Position numbers and translations under genes: made by a program. 20,198 nucleotides of DNA from JBEKEX01 sp050013615. GTDB lineage: Bacteria > Chloroflexota > Anaerolineae > Anaerolineales > Anaerolineaceae. The notes beneath the pieces are model-generated. The model saw only the letters and a list, made by a program, of their open reading frames with translations, made no database searches and had not been told where the DNA came from. This document shows, piece by piece, positions 7,618 to 15,426 of the stretch; position 1 is the stretch's first letter; every line of letters begins with the position of its first letter. The DNA lies in NCBI GenBank assembly GCA_050013615.1, contig JBEKEX010000052.1, positions 1 through 20,198 on the forward strand, in the 5' to 3' direction.

Positions 7618-9540
7618 GTGTCCGTTATCGACCGCTTCCGCACCGGGATAAAGGCCGCAGCCCAATTGGGTCTGCCTTCAGTTTTCAACCTGGCACTCTA
7701 TCGCTTCGGCCTGGTGACCGGGCATTACCGCCGCCTTACTCCAATTCAGCAGCTTCCGACCAACAATTACCCTTTCAAGCAGCTTCCCCTGCCTGATCGG
7801 GATAAATATCGCTTGTTCATGGGGGACGCTACTGCGCCGTTGCTTCGAGAAGCCGACGAGATACTCTCTGGCAAAGTTCGCCTTTTTGGCGGCCCGCCGG
7901 TGGAGCTACAACTCGTGCCGCCGGGCACCTTGCATCATTGGACGGACTACGAGCTCGGCAAAGCTGCCTGGGGCATGGAAGACGTCAAATTCCTGTGGGA
8001 GCCGGCCCGTTTCGGCTGGGCGCTGACCTTAGCGCGCGCCTACCTCGTTTCAGACAACAATAGCTATGCGCAATATTTCTGGGAACAAGTGAAAACGTTC
8101 CTGGAAAAAAATCCCGCCAATTTAGGGCCCAACTGGGCCTCTGCACAGGAGGTGGCCCTCCGCCTGATCTGCCTGGCACTGGCTATGCAAGTCTTTCACG
8201 AAGCCCCGGCGACGACCGGCCGCCGCGAGCAAGCATTGATCGCCGCCCTTTATCAGCACGCAGCCCGCATCCCCGTCACCCTCCCCTACGCCCGCGCCCA
8301 GAACAATAACCATTTGCTTTCAGAAGCTGCCGGTCTCTACACGGCCGGCGTGTTGTTCGAAGCTGCGAACTGGCAACAGCAAGGCTGGAAGCTTTTTAAC
8401 CATGCTCTGCAATCCCAAATCGCATCAGATGGCACCTACGTGCAGCACAGTACCAATTACCATCGGCTGATGTTGCAATTGGCTCTGTGGGTGCAATTCG
8501 TCGCCCGAACCTCCGGGATGGAATTTCCTCTGTTAACCAAAGATCGATTGGCGGCCGCCACCCGCTGGCTGATGACCCAGTTGGACGATGCTACCGGCCG
8601 AGTCCCCAACTTGGGTAGCAATGACGGAGCTTATGTTTTGCCTCTAGCGCGTGGCGACTTCGACGATTATCGCCCAGTGGTACAAGCCGCCTCACGCGCC
8701 TTCCTAAACGAGCCTTACTTGCCGCCCGGCCCCCGGGATGAGTACAGCCTGTGGATGGGACTTCCCAACGATCAGTCCCAAATGCCGAGCCTACAGTCAG
8801 TCTCCAACCCTGCAATCCACCGCCTCGGCAACGCTCAAACCTGGGCCACACTGCGGGCCGTGCGTTTCACCAGCCGCCCGTTCCATGCCGACCAGCTCCA
8901 TGTGGACTTGTGGTGGCGCGGGCAAGCCATTGCCTTGGATGCCGGTACTTTCCAATACAACGCCGCACCTCCTTGGGACAACGCCCTGGCGGTCACGGCT
9001 GTGCACAACACGGTCACGGTGGATGATCGGGATCAAATGTTGCGTGCCGGCCGTTTCCTCTGGCTCGATTGGGCGCAGGCGACGCTGCTCTCCGAAGAGC
9101 AGAACGCACTGACTGCCGAACACGATGGCTACCGTAAGCTTGGCATTCTCCATCGCCGGCGCCTGGAATGTCAGCCCCCGCAGCACTGGTTGGTGGCTGA
9201 CATACTCTTGCCGACCGGTGCCTCACTTCAGGAACATCGCTTCCGCTTGCACTGGTTATTGCCTGATTGGCCCTGGAAACTGGAAGGGGGAACGCTGAAG
9301 CTTACGCCACCTGCCGGAAGCATTACGCTACGCATCGAGGTCGAAAACGACGTGCCGGGCAATGCCGAAATCCAACTCGTCCGCGGGGGTGAACAGCTGG
9401 TCGGAACCGGTCGACCCAACCCCATTATGGGTTGGTATTCACCCACCTACAGTCAGAGGCAGCCTGCTCTTTCACTGGTCGTCGAAATCAAAGCCGTGCC
9501 TCCGGTCAAGTTCAAGAGCTTGTTTGAACTGCCAGATTAG
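7618..9540 (+). CDS. Heparinase II/III family protein (alginate lyase-like)
   Basis: A 640-residue protein with the two-part layout of heparinase II/III-like polysaccharide lyases. An alpha-helical toroid (about residues 80-370) includes RAQNNNHLLSEAAG and STNYHRLMLQLALW, which carry the Asn/His and Tyr/His expected at a lyase active site. A C-terminal beta-sandwich (about 410-600) includes FHADQLHVDLWW, ALDAGTFQY and VTAVHNTVTVD, typical of the heparinase II/III domain. No N-terminal signal peptide is evident, unlike secreted lyases. The GTG at 7618 follows AAGGA by only four bases and lies one base after the previous stop. A GTG at 7591 would overlap the upstream gene. Its role, glycan trimming or synthesis-linked modification, is inferred from its oxidoreductase partner. 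Confidence 0.83.
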   Translation: MSVIDRFRTGIKAAAQLGLPSVFNLALYRFGLVTGHYRRLTPIQQLPTNNYPFKQLPLPDRDKYRLFMGDATAPLLREADEILSGKVRLFGGPPVELQLVPPGTLHHWTDYELGKAAWGMEDVKFLWEPARFGWALTLARAYLVSDNNSYAQYFWEQVKTFLEKNPANLGPNWASAQEVALRLICLALAMQVFHEAPATTGRREQALIAALYQHAARIPVTLPYARAQNNNHLLSEAAGLYTAGVLFEAANWQQQGWKLFNHALQSQIASDGTYVQHSTNYHRLMLQLALWVQFVARTSGMEFPLLTKDRLAAATRWLMTQLDDATGRVPNLGSNDGAYVLPLARGDFDDYRPVVQAASRAFLNEPYLPPGPRDEYSLWMGLPNDQSQMPSLQSVSNPAIHRLGNAQTWATLRAVRFTSRPFHADQLHVDLWWRGQAIALDAGTFQYNAAPPWDNALAVTAVHNTVTVDDRDQMLRAGRFLWLDWAQATLLSEEQNALTAEHDGYRKLGILHRRRLECQPPQHWLVADILLPTGASLQEHRFRLHWLLPDWPWKLEGGTLKLTPPAGSITLRIEVENDVPGNAEIQLVRGGEQLVGTGRPNPIMGWYSPTYSQRQPALSLVVEIKAVPPVKFKSLFELPD

Positions 9541-9623
9541 TATTTTGTCACTCAGAAACCTTTCGATTTTGCAATATCCCCAATCGCCAGCCTGACAGTG
9601 CATGCAATCTTAAGAAAAGCGGG

Positions 9624-9629
9624 TAAAAT
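9624..9629 (+). promoter_or_regulatory. -10-like TAAAAT six bases before the glycosyltransferase ATG
   Basis: TAAAAT ends 6 bases before the ATG at 9636, the spacing expected for a leaderless start. AGGG lies only one base before the ATG, too close to act as a ribosome site. I see no good -35. It lies in a 95-base gap after the heparinase-like gene that has no terminator hairpin. Confidence 0.3.
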
Positions 9630-9635
9630 CAGGGC

Positions 9636-10859
9636 ATGCATATTCTGCTGATCCACCAGGCATTTGCCGCTTTGGATGAGGCAGGGGGAACCCGGCATTA
9701 TGAGCTGGCGCATTACCTGGCAACGCACGGGCATACCGTGACCATCATTGCCAGCCCCGTCAGCTATCTCACCGGTAAGACCCGCCAGGAACGCATCCCT
9801 TGGGTAGTACGTGAAACGCCGGAACCCGGCATTACCATTTTACGCACCTACACCTATCCGGCGCTTCACAAAAGCTTCGTCCACCGGGTGTTCAGCTTCT
9901 TCAGCTTCATGTTTTCGTCCTTTTTCAACGGCCTGAAAGTCCGCAAAGTAGACCTGGTATGGGGCACTTCTCCGCCCATTTTTCAAGGCTTCACTGCCTG
10001 GCTGCTGGCGCGGCTGAAAGGCGTCCCCTTTCTTTTCGAGGTGCGCGATCTGTGGCCGGCCTTCGCCATCGCGATGGGCGTGCTGAACAACAAATTGTTG
10101 ATTTCCCTCTCGCTGTGGTTGGAGCATTTCCTCTATAGCCACGCCGACCAGGTGGTGGTCAATTCTCCGGGTTTCATCGACCACGTGACGAAACGAGGGG
10201 CAAAACAGGTGACACTAATTCCCAACGCCGCCGATCCAGAAATGTTCGATCCGGCGGGCAGCGCCAGGAATTTTCGGGCACGTTGCAAACTCGAGGATAA
10301 TTTTGTGGTACTCTACGCGGGAGCGCACGGTATTTCCAATGACCTGGGAGTCGTCCTGCAGGCAGCCGCGTTGTTGAAAAGCAACGATACCATCCGCCTG
10401 GTGCTGGTCGGCGATGGAAAAGAGAAACCCGCCCTGCAATCACAGGCGCAGCAACTTGGCCTTTCCAACCTTTTATTCGCACCGCCCGTACCAAAAAATG
10501 AAATGCCGGACGTGCTGGCCTCTGCCGATGCCTGCATTGCGATCCTCAAACCATTGGAACTCTACAAGACCACCTACCCCAACAAGGTCTTTGATTACAT
10601 GGCCGCGGGTCGGCCGGTCATTTGCGCCATCGATGGGGTGATCAGGCAGGTAGTGGAAAAAGCCGGGGCAGGCGTTTTCGTCCCGCCCGGCAATCCGCAA
10701 GCCATGGCCGCTGCCATTCAATCGATGGCCGCCAATCCCGCAAAAGCGCGTCAAATGGGAGAAGTCGGCCGCGACTATGTTGAAAAACGCTTCAATCGTG
10801 CTACGATAGCAGAGCAGTTGATGATCCTGTTGAAAGAACTGAGGAATGAACATGGCTGA
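9636..10859 (+). CDS. Glycosyltransferase family 4 (WbuB-like)
   Basis: A 407-residue GT-B glycosyltransferase that would transfer a sugar from a nucleotide-sugar donor during cell-surface glycan synthesis. The N-terminal acceptor domain opens with MHILLIHQAFAAL and has GGTRHYELAHYLATHGHTVTII (17-38), as in WbuB-type GT4 proteins. The donor domain has VVLYAGAHGISNDLGVVLQAA and the nucleotide-sugar region TYPNKVFDYMAAGRPVI (about 313-329). Hydrophobic segments around 85-170 suggest membrane association. No Shine-Dalgarno is seen and a -10-like hexamer sits immediately upstream. The last eight bases overlap the response regulator start, whose ribosome site lies inside this gene, so the regulator is likely co-expressed. 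Donor and acceptor are not identifiable. Confidence 0.88.
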   Translation: MHILLIHQAFAALDEAGGTRHYELAHYLATHGHTVTIIASPVSYLTGKTRQERIPWVVRETPEPGITILRTYTYPALHKSFVHRVFSFFSFMFSSFFNGLKVRKVDLVWGTSPPIFQGFTAWLLARLKGVPFLFEVRDLWPAFAIAMGVLNNKLLISLSLWLEHFLYSHADQVVVNSPGFIDHVTKRGAKQVTLIPNAADPEMFDPAGSARNFRARCKLEDNFVVLYAGAHGISNDLGVVLQAAALLKSNDTIRLVLVGDGKEKPALQSQAQQLGLSNLLFAPPVPKNEMPDVLASADACIAILKPLELYKTTYPNKVFDYMAAGRPVICAIDGVIRQVVEKAGAGVFVPPGNPQAMAAAIQSMAANPAKARQMGEVGRDYVEKRFNRATIAEQLMILLKELRNEHG

Positions 10860-11565
10860 AAAGATCCTGATCGTGGATGACGAGAAAGCGCTGCTTGAAA
10901 CGCTTGCTTATAATCTAAAACATCAGGGGTACGATGTGGAAACTGCCGAAGATGGGCCCAGCGCCATCGAGACTGCCCGGCGCATCCACCCCGATGCCAT
11001 CATTCTGGACATTATGCTGCCCGGTATGGACGGCTTCGAAGTGTGCCGCACCCTACGCCAGGAAATGAACACCCCCGTGTTGATGCTGACGGCGCGTGAC
11101 GATGAGATCGACCGCGTAGTGGGACTGGAAGTCGGCGCAGACGATTATTTGACCAAGCCTTTCAGTATGCGCGAATTGCTGGCACGCGTGAAGGCCATGC
11201 TGCGGCGGGTGCGTCTAATCCGCGAGGAGATGAGCGCCAGTGATGAGCCTGCCGCTGCTCCACACAAAATACTGCGGTTCGATAGCCTGGTCATCGACGA
11301 TTCACGGCATGAGGTGACACTGGACAACGCCGTGTTGACGCTCAAACCAAAAGAATATGAATTATTGCTGTACATGGCGCAACATCGCGGCCAGGTGTTA
11401 TCACGCGAGCAAATCCTGGAACGCGTATGGGGATGGGACTATATCGGGGACAGCCGCACAGTGGATGTGCACGTCCGCTGGCTGCGCGAGAAGATCGAAG
11501 ACTCGCCAACAGAGCCCAAACGGATAGTAACGGTGCGCGGCGCAGGCTACCGTTTCGAAGGGTAA
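10852..11565 (+). CDS. phoB: OmpR/PhoB-family response regulator, probable phosphate regulator
   Basis: A 237-residue two-component response regulator. The receiver domain has acidic residues D9/D10, the phosphoacceptor D53 (ILDIMLPGMDGFEV), T80 and K102 (YLTKPFSMREL). A linker leads to a winged-helix DNA-binding domain (about 140-236, with LKPKEYELLLYM, REQILERVWGWDY, RTVDVHVRWLREKI and VRGAGYRFEG). The ATG at 10852 is chosen because GAGGA lies six bases upstream; an ATG two codons earlier (10846) is less well spaced. The start overlaps the glycosyltransferase end by eight bases. The kinase gene follows after two bases, and pstSCAB-phoU comes next. That context, not the sequence alone, supports the PhoB (PhoP-like) assignment. 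Confidence 0.85.
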   Translation: MAEKILIVDDEKALLETLAYNLKHQGYDVETAEDGPSAIETARRIHPDAIILDIMLPGMDGFEVCRTLRQEMNTPVLMLTARDDEIDRVVGLEVGADDYLTKPFSMRELLARVKAMLRRVRLIREEMSASDEPAAAPHKILRFDSLVIDDSRHEVTLDNAVLTLKPKEYELLLYMAQHRGQVLSREQILERVWGWDYIGDSRTVDVHVRWLREKIEDSPTEPKRIVTVRGAGYRFEG

Positions 11566-11567
11566 CG

Positions 11568-12944
11568 ATGAAGCATTCCTTCTTCTGGCAGATTGCCATT
11601 TCCTACGTGTTGCTGGTTATAGTGGCGCTGGGAAGCCTGTTGCTGGCCGTTCCGAATGCTCAGAGTGGGAAATCACTGCCTACCACACTATGGGTGATCT
11701 TCGGGGTCATCATACTTTTGGCCATTGCTATTGCGTTTATCTTAGCTCGACACTTTTCTAAGCCCCTCACCCAATTGACCCAGGCTGCCCAGGAAACAAG
11801 CCAAACCGGTATCGTGCACCCGGTGCCCAGCGAGCATGACGATGAAACCGGCTTGCTCGCCATGGCCTTCAATCAAATGTCGACGCGGCTGATCGACCAG
11901 ATCGACAGTTCCAAAAAAGAGCAGGCCATGCTCTCCTCGGTGCTGAACACCATGAACGACGGCATCGTGATCGTCAACAGCGAAGGCATCGTGGAACTCA
12001 TCAACCCCGCGGCCGAGAAATTATTCAAGGTCGACGCAAAGAACGCCGCAGGACATTCCTTGGTGGAAGTGGTACGCCAACACCAATTGGTCGATCTGTG
12101 GCAAAGCTGTCTGAGCCAATGCAAACAGCAGGTTATTACCCTGGAAGCACTTCCGGAACGGATATTCCTGCAATGTATTGCCACCCCGCTTGATCCCAAC
12201 CTGCCAGGCAGTACTTTATTGATCCTGCAAGACCTCACACTGATGCGCCGCCTGGAGACCGTGCGGCGCGATTTCGTGAGCAACATTTCACATGAGCTGC
12301 GCACCCCGTTGGCTTCACTCAAAGCCATCTCTGAAACGTTGCAGGAAGGGGCGCTGGAAGATAAATCCGCTGCCCGGCGCTTCTTGCAAAGCATGGATGG
12401 CGAGATCGATACCATGATCCAGATGGTCGAAGAATTGCTGGAACTCTCCCGGATCGAATCCGGACGTGTTCCCCTCAAAACCAAGCCCATCCGCCCAATT
12501 GATTTGCTCACTCCAGCCGGAGAGCGCATGAGGCTGCAGGTCAGGCGTGCCAAGTTGAAACTGTCGCTGTCATGCCCCGATAATTTTCCGGAAGTACAAG
12601 CCGATCCCGACCGGATCGAACAGGTCTTGATCAACCTGCTGCATAACGCCATCAAATTTACTCCCCCTGGTGGCAAAATCGATATGACTGCAAAATCCGG
12701 CGAAAATGTGGTGATCTTTGCCGTGCATGATACCGGCATTGGCATTTCGCCAGAAGACTTGCCGCGCATCTTCGAGCGTTTCTATAAGGCCGATCGCGCC
12801 CGCACCAGCGTGGGCACAGGGCTGGGACTCTCCATTTCCCGGCATTTGGTCGAAGCGCACAATGGAAGGATCTGGGCAGAAAGCGAGCAAGGCAAAGGAA
12901 GCACATTCTTTTTCTCGCTGCCGATAGTTACAAACCAATCGTAA
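11568..12944 (+). CDS. phoR: PhoR-like membrane sensor histidine kinase
   Basis: A 458-residue histidine kinase, partner of the adjacent regulator. Two membrane spans (about 8-27 and 41-60) flank an external loop of only about a dozen residues, so no periplasmic sensor domain exists. A HAMP segment (about 61-112), a PAS domain (about 118-225), HisKA with H242 in SNISHELRTPL, and HATPase_c follow. The last has the N-box LINLLHNAIKF, the G1 box DTGIGIS (388-394) and the G2 box GTGLGLSISRH (416-426). Such a layout is typical of PhoR proteins that sense through the Pst transporter and PhoU. The ATG at 11568 lies just after the regulator's stop; a longer frame from 11427 would lie within the regulator gene. 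Confidence 0.87.
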   Translation: MKHSFFWQIAISYVLLVIVALGSLLLAVPNAQSGKSLPTTLWVIFGVIILLAIAIAFILARHFSKPLTQLTQAAQETSQTGIVHPVPSEHDDETGLLAMAFNQMSTRLIDQIDSSKKEQAMLSSVLNTMNDGIVIVNSEGIVELINPAAEKLFKVDAKNAAGHSLVEVVRQHQLVDLWQSCLSQCKQQVITLEALPERIFLQCIATPLDPNLPGSTLLILQDLTLMRRLETVRRDFVSNISHELRTPLASLKAISETLQEGALEDKSAARRFLQSMDGEIDTMIQMVEELLELSRIESGRVPLKTKPIRPIDLLTPAGERMRLQVRRAKLKLSLSCPDNFPEVQADPDRIEQVLINLLHNAIKFTPPGGKIDMTAKSGENVVIFAVHDTGIGISPEDLPRIFERFYKADRARTSVGTGLGLSISRHLVEAHNGRIWAESEQGKGSTFFFSLPIVTNQS

Positions 12945-13030
12945 ACAGTGCCGAGAAATTATAGGGGAAAACACTGACCGGGTCATTTCTATTTCTTTCC
13001 ACGATCCGCACAACAAAATAGCACCGATTG

Positions 13031-13084
13031 TTCACAAATCGTTAACAATCCCTTCCAACAACCTTAATTTGCAACAAGTATGAT
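13031..13084 (+). promoter_or_regulatory. Candidate Pho box (four hexamers, 11-bp period) and -10 of pstS
   Basis: TTCACA (13031), TTAACA (13042), TTCCAA (13053) and TTAATT (13064) start at exact 11-bp intervals, i.e. hexamer plus five bases on one DNA face. A TATGAT -10 (13079-13084) begins nine bases after the last hexamer, where activator sites replace the -35 in Pho promoters. The repeats resemble TTAACA-type PhoP/PhoB sites. pstS begins 38 bases after the -10. Confidence 0.65.
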
Positions 13085-13122
13085 TGATATGCAAATTCAA
13101 AATAAGGTTAAAGGAGAAAAAT

Positions 13123-14343
13123 ATGCATCGCTCTACTTATTCTGTCATGATGGTTCTGATGGTTGTCAGCATGGTGCTGGCCGCGTGCGGTACAACAGCC
13201 GTAGCACCGACTGCCACAGAAGCCTCAAGCGCTCCGGTGGTAAGTGATACCGCCACCACAGCGCCCGCCGCTGCACCAACTGCTTTGCCCGCCGGCTCGA
13301 TCCAGATCAACGGCGCAGGCGCTACATTCCCACAACCCCTGTATGCGCAATGGACTTATGCCTATCAATATGTCGATCCTTCTGTAGCGCTCAATTATCA
13401 GGGCATCGGTTCTGGCGGTGGCAAGAACGCCATCATCGCCAATACAGTCGATTTCGCCGGCTCTGACTCACTCTTAAGTGACCAGAACTACACTGATGGT
13501 AAAGACCTGCAAATGTACCCCATGGTTGCGGGCGCAGTAGTTGTTATCTACAATATTAAATTCAATGCAGTCACCACGACTGTCGGCGCCGGAACACCCA
13601 CCCCAGCCCCGACCACGCCCTCCACGCTCATCTTGAATCGCCAGGTATTGGTCGATATCTATAATGCCAAAGTTACCAAATGGAACGATCCCGAGATTGT
13701 GGCATTGAATCCCAAACTGGCAGCTCTGCTACCCGCGGCACAGATCACCGTTGTTCACCGTTCAGATGGTTCCGGAACAACCGAAATCTTCACCAAATCC
13801 CTCACATCCTTCAGCACTGATTGGACCGCAGGCGGGGCACAATCAGTCCAATGGCCTGTAGACAAAGCCGGCAATGGCGTCGGTGGCAAAGGCAATCCCG
13901 GCGTCGCAGCAGCAGTACTGGCCACATCCAATTCCCTCGGTTACGTCGAGTTGGATTACGCTATCGCCAATAGCATCTCTTATGCCCAAATGATCAACAA
14001 AGCCGGCAATACCATCACCGCCACTGGTGATGCAGTCAACGCTGCCATGGCAGATTTTGCCACCACGTTTACTGATAAACTGACCAACGTGATTGTGGAT
14101 GCTCCAGGAGCCAATTCATGGCCAATGGCTGGTTACACGTACATCATCCTCCACACTACCAGCATGACCGATTGTGTCAAAGCGCAGAAACTGCTGGAAT
14201 ACTTGCGCTGGACATTAACTGACGCCGGTGCAGCCCAAATCGCTGGCAAGCTCGGCTACTCGGTTCTGCCCTCCGCAGTAAAAGACACCGTTCTGGCCAA
14301 ATTGGGCCAGGTAACTTGCAACGGCCAGCCCGTTTTGAAGTAG
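13123..14343 (+). CDS. pstS: Phosphate-binding lipoprotein PstS
   Basis: A 406-residue substrate-binding lipoprotein of the high-affinity phosphate ABC transporter. A type II signal peptide has the lipobox VLAAC with Cys22 as the lipidation site. It is followed by a Thr/Ala/Pro-rich tether (about 23-60). The binding domain shows INGAGATFPQPLYAQW (about 63-78) and the phosphate-loop RSDGSGTTEIFT (213-224). A Thr/Pro/Ala-rich insertion around residues 153-170 interrupts the domain and is unusual. The ATG has AAAGGAG six bases upstream. A candidate Pho box precedes the gene and a strong hairpin follows it, so pstS may be made in excess over the transporter subunits. Confidence 0.93.
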   Translation: MHRSTYSVMMVLMVVSMVLAACGTTAVAPTATEASSAPVVSDTATTAPAAAPTALPAGSIQINGAGATFPQPLYAQWTYAYQYVDPSVALNYQGIGSGGGKNAIIANTVDFAGSDSLLSDQNYTDGKDLQMYPMVAGAVVVIYNIKFNAVTTTVGAGTPTPAPTTPSTLILNRQVLVDIYNAKVTKWNDPEIVALNPKLAALLPAAQITVVHRSDGSGTTEIFTKSLTSFSTDWTAGGAQSVQWPVDKAGNGVGGKGNPGVAAAVLATSNSLGYVELDYAIANSISYAQMINKAGNTITATGDAVNAAMADFATTFTDKLTNVIVDAPGANSWPMAGYTYIILHTTSMTDCVKAQKLLEYLRWTLTDAGAAQIAGKLGYSVLPSAVKDTVLAKLGQVTCNGQPVLK

Positions 14344-14371
14344 ACTTAAGTAACAGTTTCCCTTCTTCAAA

Positions 14372-14409
14372 TGGGAGAGTCTCATCACCCCTTGAGACTC
14401 TCCCAATTT
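14372..14409 (+). terminator. Intercistronic hairpin between pstS and pstC
   Basis: A perfect 13-bp inverted repeat (TGGGAGAGTCTCA / TGAGACTCTCCCA, arms 14372-14384 and 14393-14405) with an 8-base loop is followed by ATTTCTC. The weak T-run suggests a partial terminator or an mRNA-stabilising 3' end rather than a full stop, since pstC follows with no visible promoter. Confidence 0.7.
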
Positions 14410-14433
14410 CTCAAAATTAGAGGCGTTCGATCA

Positions 14434-15426
14434 ATGCAGAAAACCACCACTACACCTAACCCTTCATGGCGTTCACGCTTGAATTATTATTTGCAGCACG
14501 GTGACCGGCCTTGGAACATACTGGTCTTCAGTATGGCATTACTTGTTCTGGCATTGATTGCCGTGGTTGGCTTCCTTCTCTGGACGGAATCGAGTACTGC
14601 TCAGCAGCAATTTGGATGGCAGTTCATCCTCCCCACCCAAAACGCCAATTGGGATCCGGTCAACAGCCAGTTCCAGGCCTGGCCCTTTATTTATGGCACT
14701 CTCATCACTTCCCTGGTCGCAATCATCATCGCAGTTCCCACCAGCTTGGGAATTGCCATTTTTCTTGCTGAATTATGCCCCGACTGGCTGCGGCTGCCCT
14801 TGAGCCTGTTGGTTGAACTATTGGCGGCCATCCCCAGTGTTGTATTCGGTTTGTGGGGAATTTTCGTTTTTCTACCTTCCGTGGTCACCCCATTCGGTAA
14901 TTTTCTGCAAGAGACGCTTGGCTTTTTGCCGTTGTTTGCCGGTCCAATACCGGTCAGCGGCGCCAGCCGACTTGCTGCCGGTTTGATTCTTGCCATTATG
15001 ATCATTCCCACCATTTCAGCCGTCACCCGCGATGTTTTTCGTGCTATTCCACAAAGCCAGCGCGAAGCATCATTGGCGTTAGGTGCCACTCAATGGGAAA
15101 CGATCTGGCGAGTGCTAGTTCCCTATGGAATCTCTGGCATCTTGGGAGCTATCATTATCGGATTGGGTCGCGCCATCGGTGAAACCATGGCTGTCACCAT
15201 GGTGATCGGGAACAGCATCGAAGGCTCATACTCGCTGCTGCGTCCCGGCTATACCATGTCGAGCGTCATCGCCAATGAGTTCTCTGAGGCAGTAAACCTG
15301 CTGCACACCCAGGCCCTCATCGAAGTAGGTTTGGTATTATTTTTCATAACGCTTATCCTTAACATCCTGGCACGCCTGCTGGTATGGTGGGTAGGCCGCC
15401 GTAATCCACAGGAGGCAAGGGTATGA
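14434..15426 (+). CDS. pstC: Phosphate ABC transporter permease PstC
   Basis: A 330-residue inner-membrane permease, one half of the Pst phosphate channel. Multiple hydrophobic spans are visible (for example near 28-52 and 88-111). The conserved cytoplasmic loop that contacts PstB is SQREASLALGATQWETIW (about 209-226), followed by GLGRAIGETMAVTMVIGN. The ATG at 14434 is preferred over one at 14371, which sits in the arm of the preceding hairpin. It has TAGAGG ten bases upstream. A soluble stretch of about 30 residues (ESSTAQQQFGWQF...) after the first span is an external loop. It overlaps pstA by four bases (ATGA), giving translational coupling. Confidence 0.93.
   Translation: MQKTTTTPNPSWRSRLNYYLQHGDRPWNILVFSMALLVLALIAVVGFLLWTESSTAQQQFGWQFILPTQNANWDPVNSQFQAWPFIYGTLITSLVAIIIAVPTSLGIAIFLAELCPDWLRLPLSLLVELLAAIPSVVFGLWGIFVFLPSVVTPFGNFLQETLGFLPLFAGPIPVSGASRLAAGLILAIMIIPTISAVTRDVFRAIPQSQREASLALGATQWETIWRVLVPYGISGILGAIIIGLGRAIGETMAVTMVIGNSIEGSYSLLRPGYTMSSVIANEFSEAVNLLHTQALIEVGLVLFFITLILNILARLLVWWVGRRNPQEARV

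Noticed and set aside
11873..12769. Long open frame (298 codons) on the minus strand inside the kinase gene
   Set aside because: It mirrors a histidine kinase with all catalytic motifs on the plus strand, and its own translation is Ser/Arg-rich with no domain. It is an antisense shadow.
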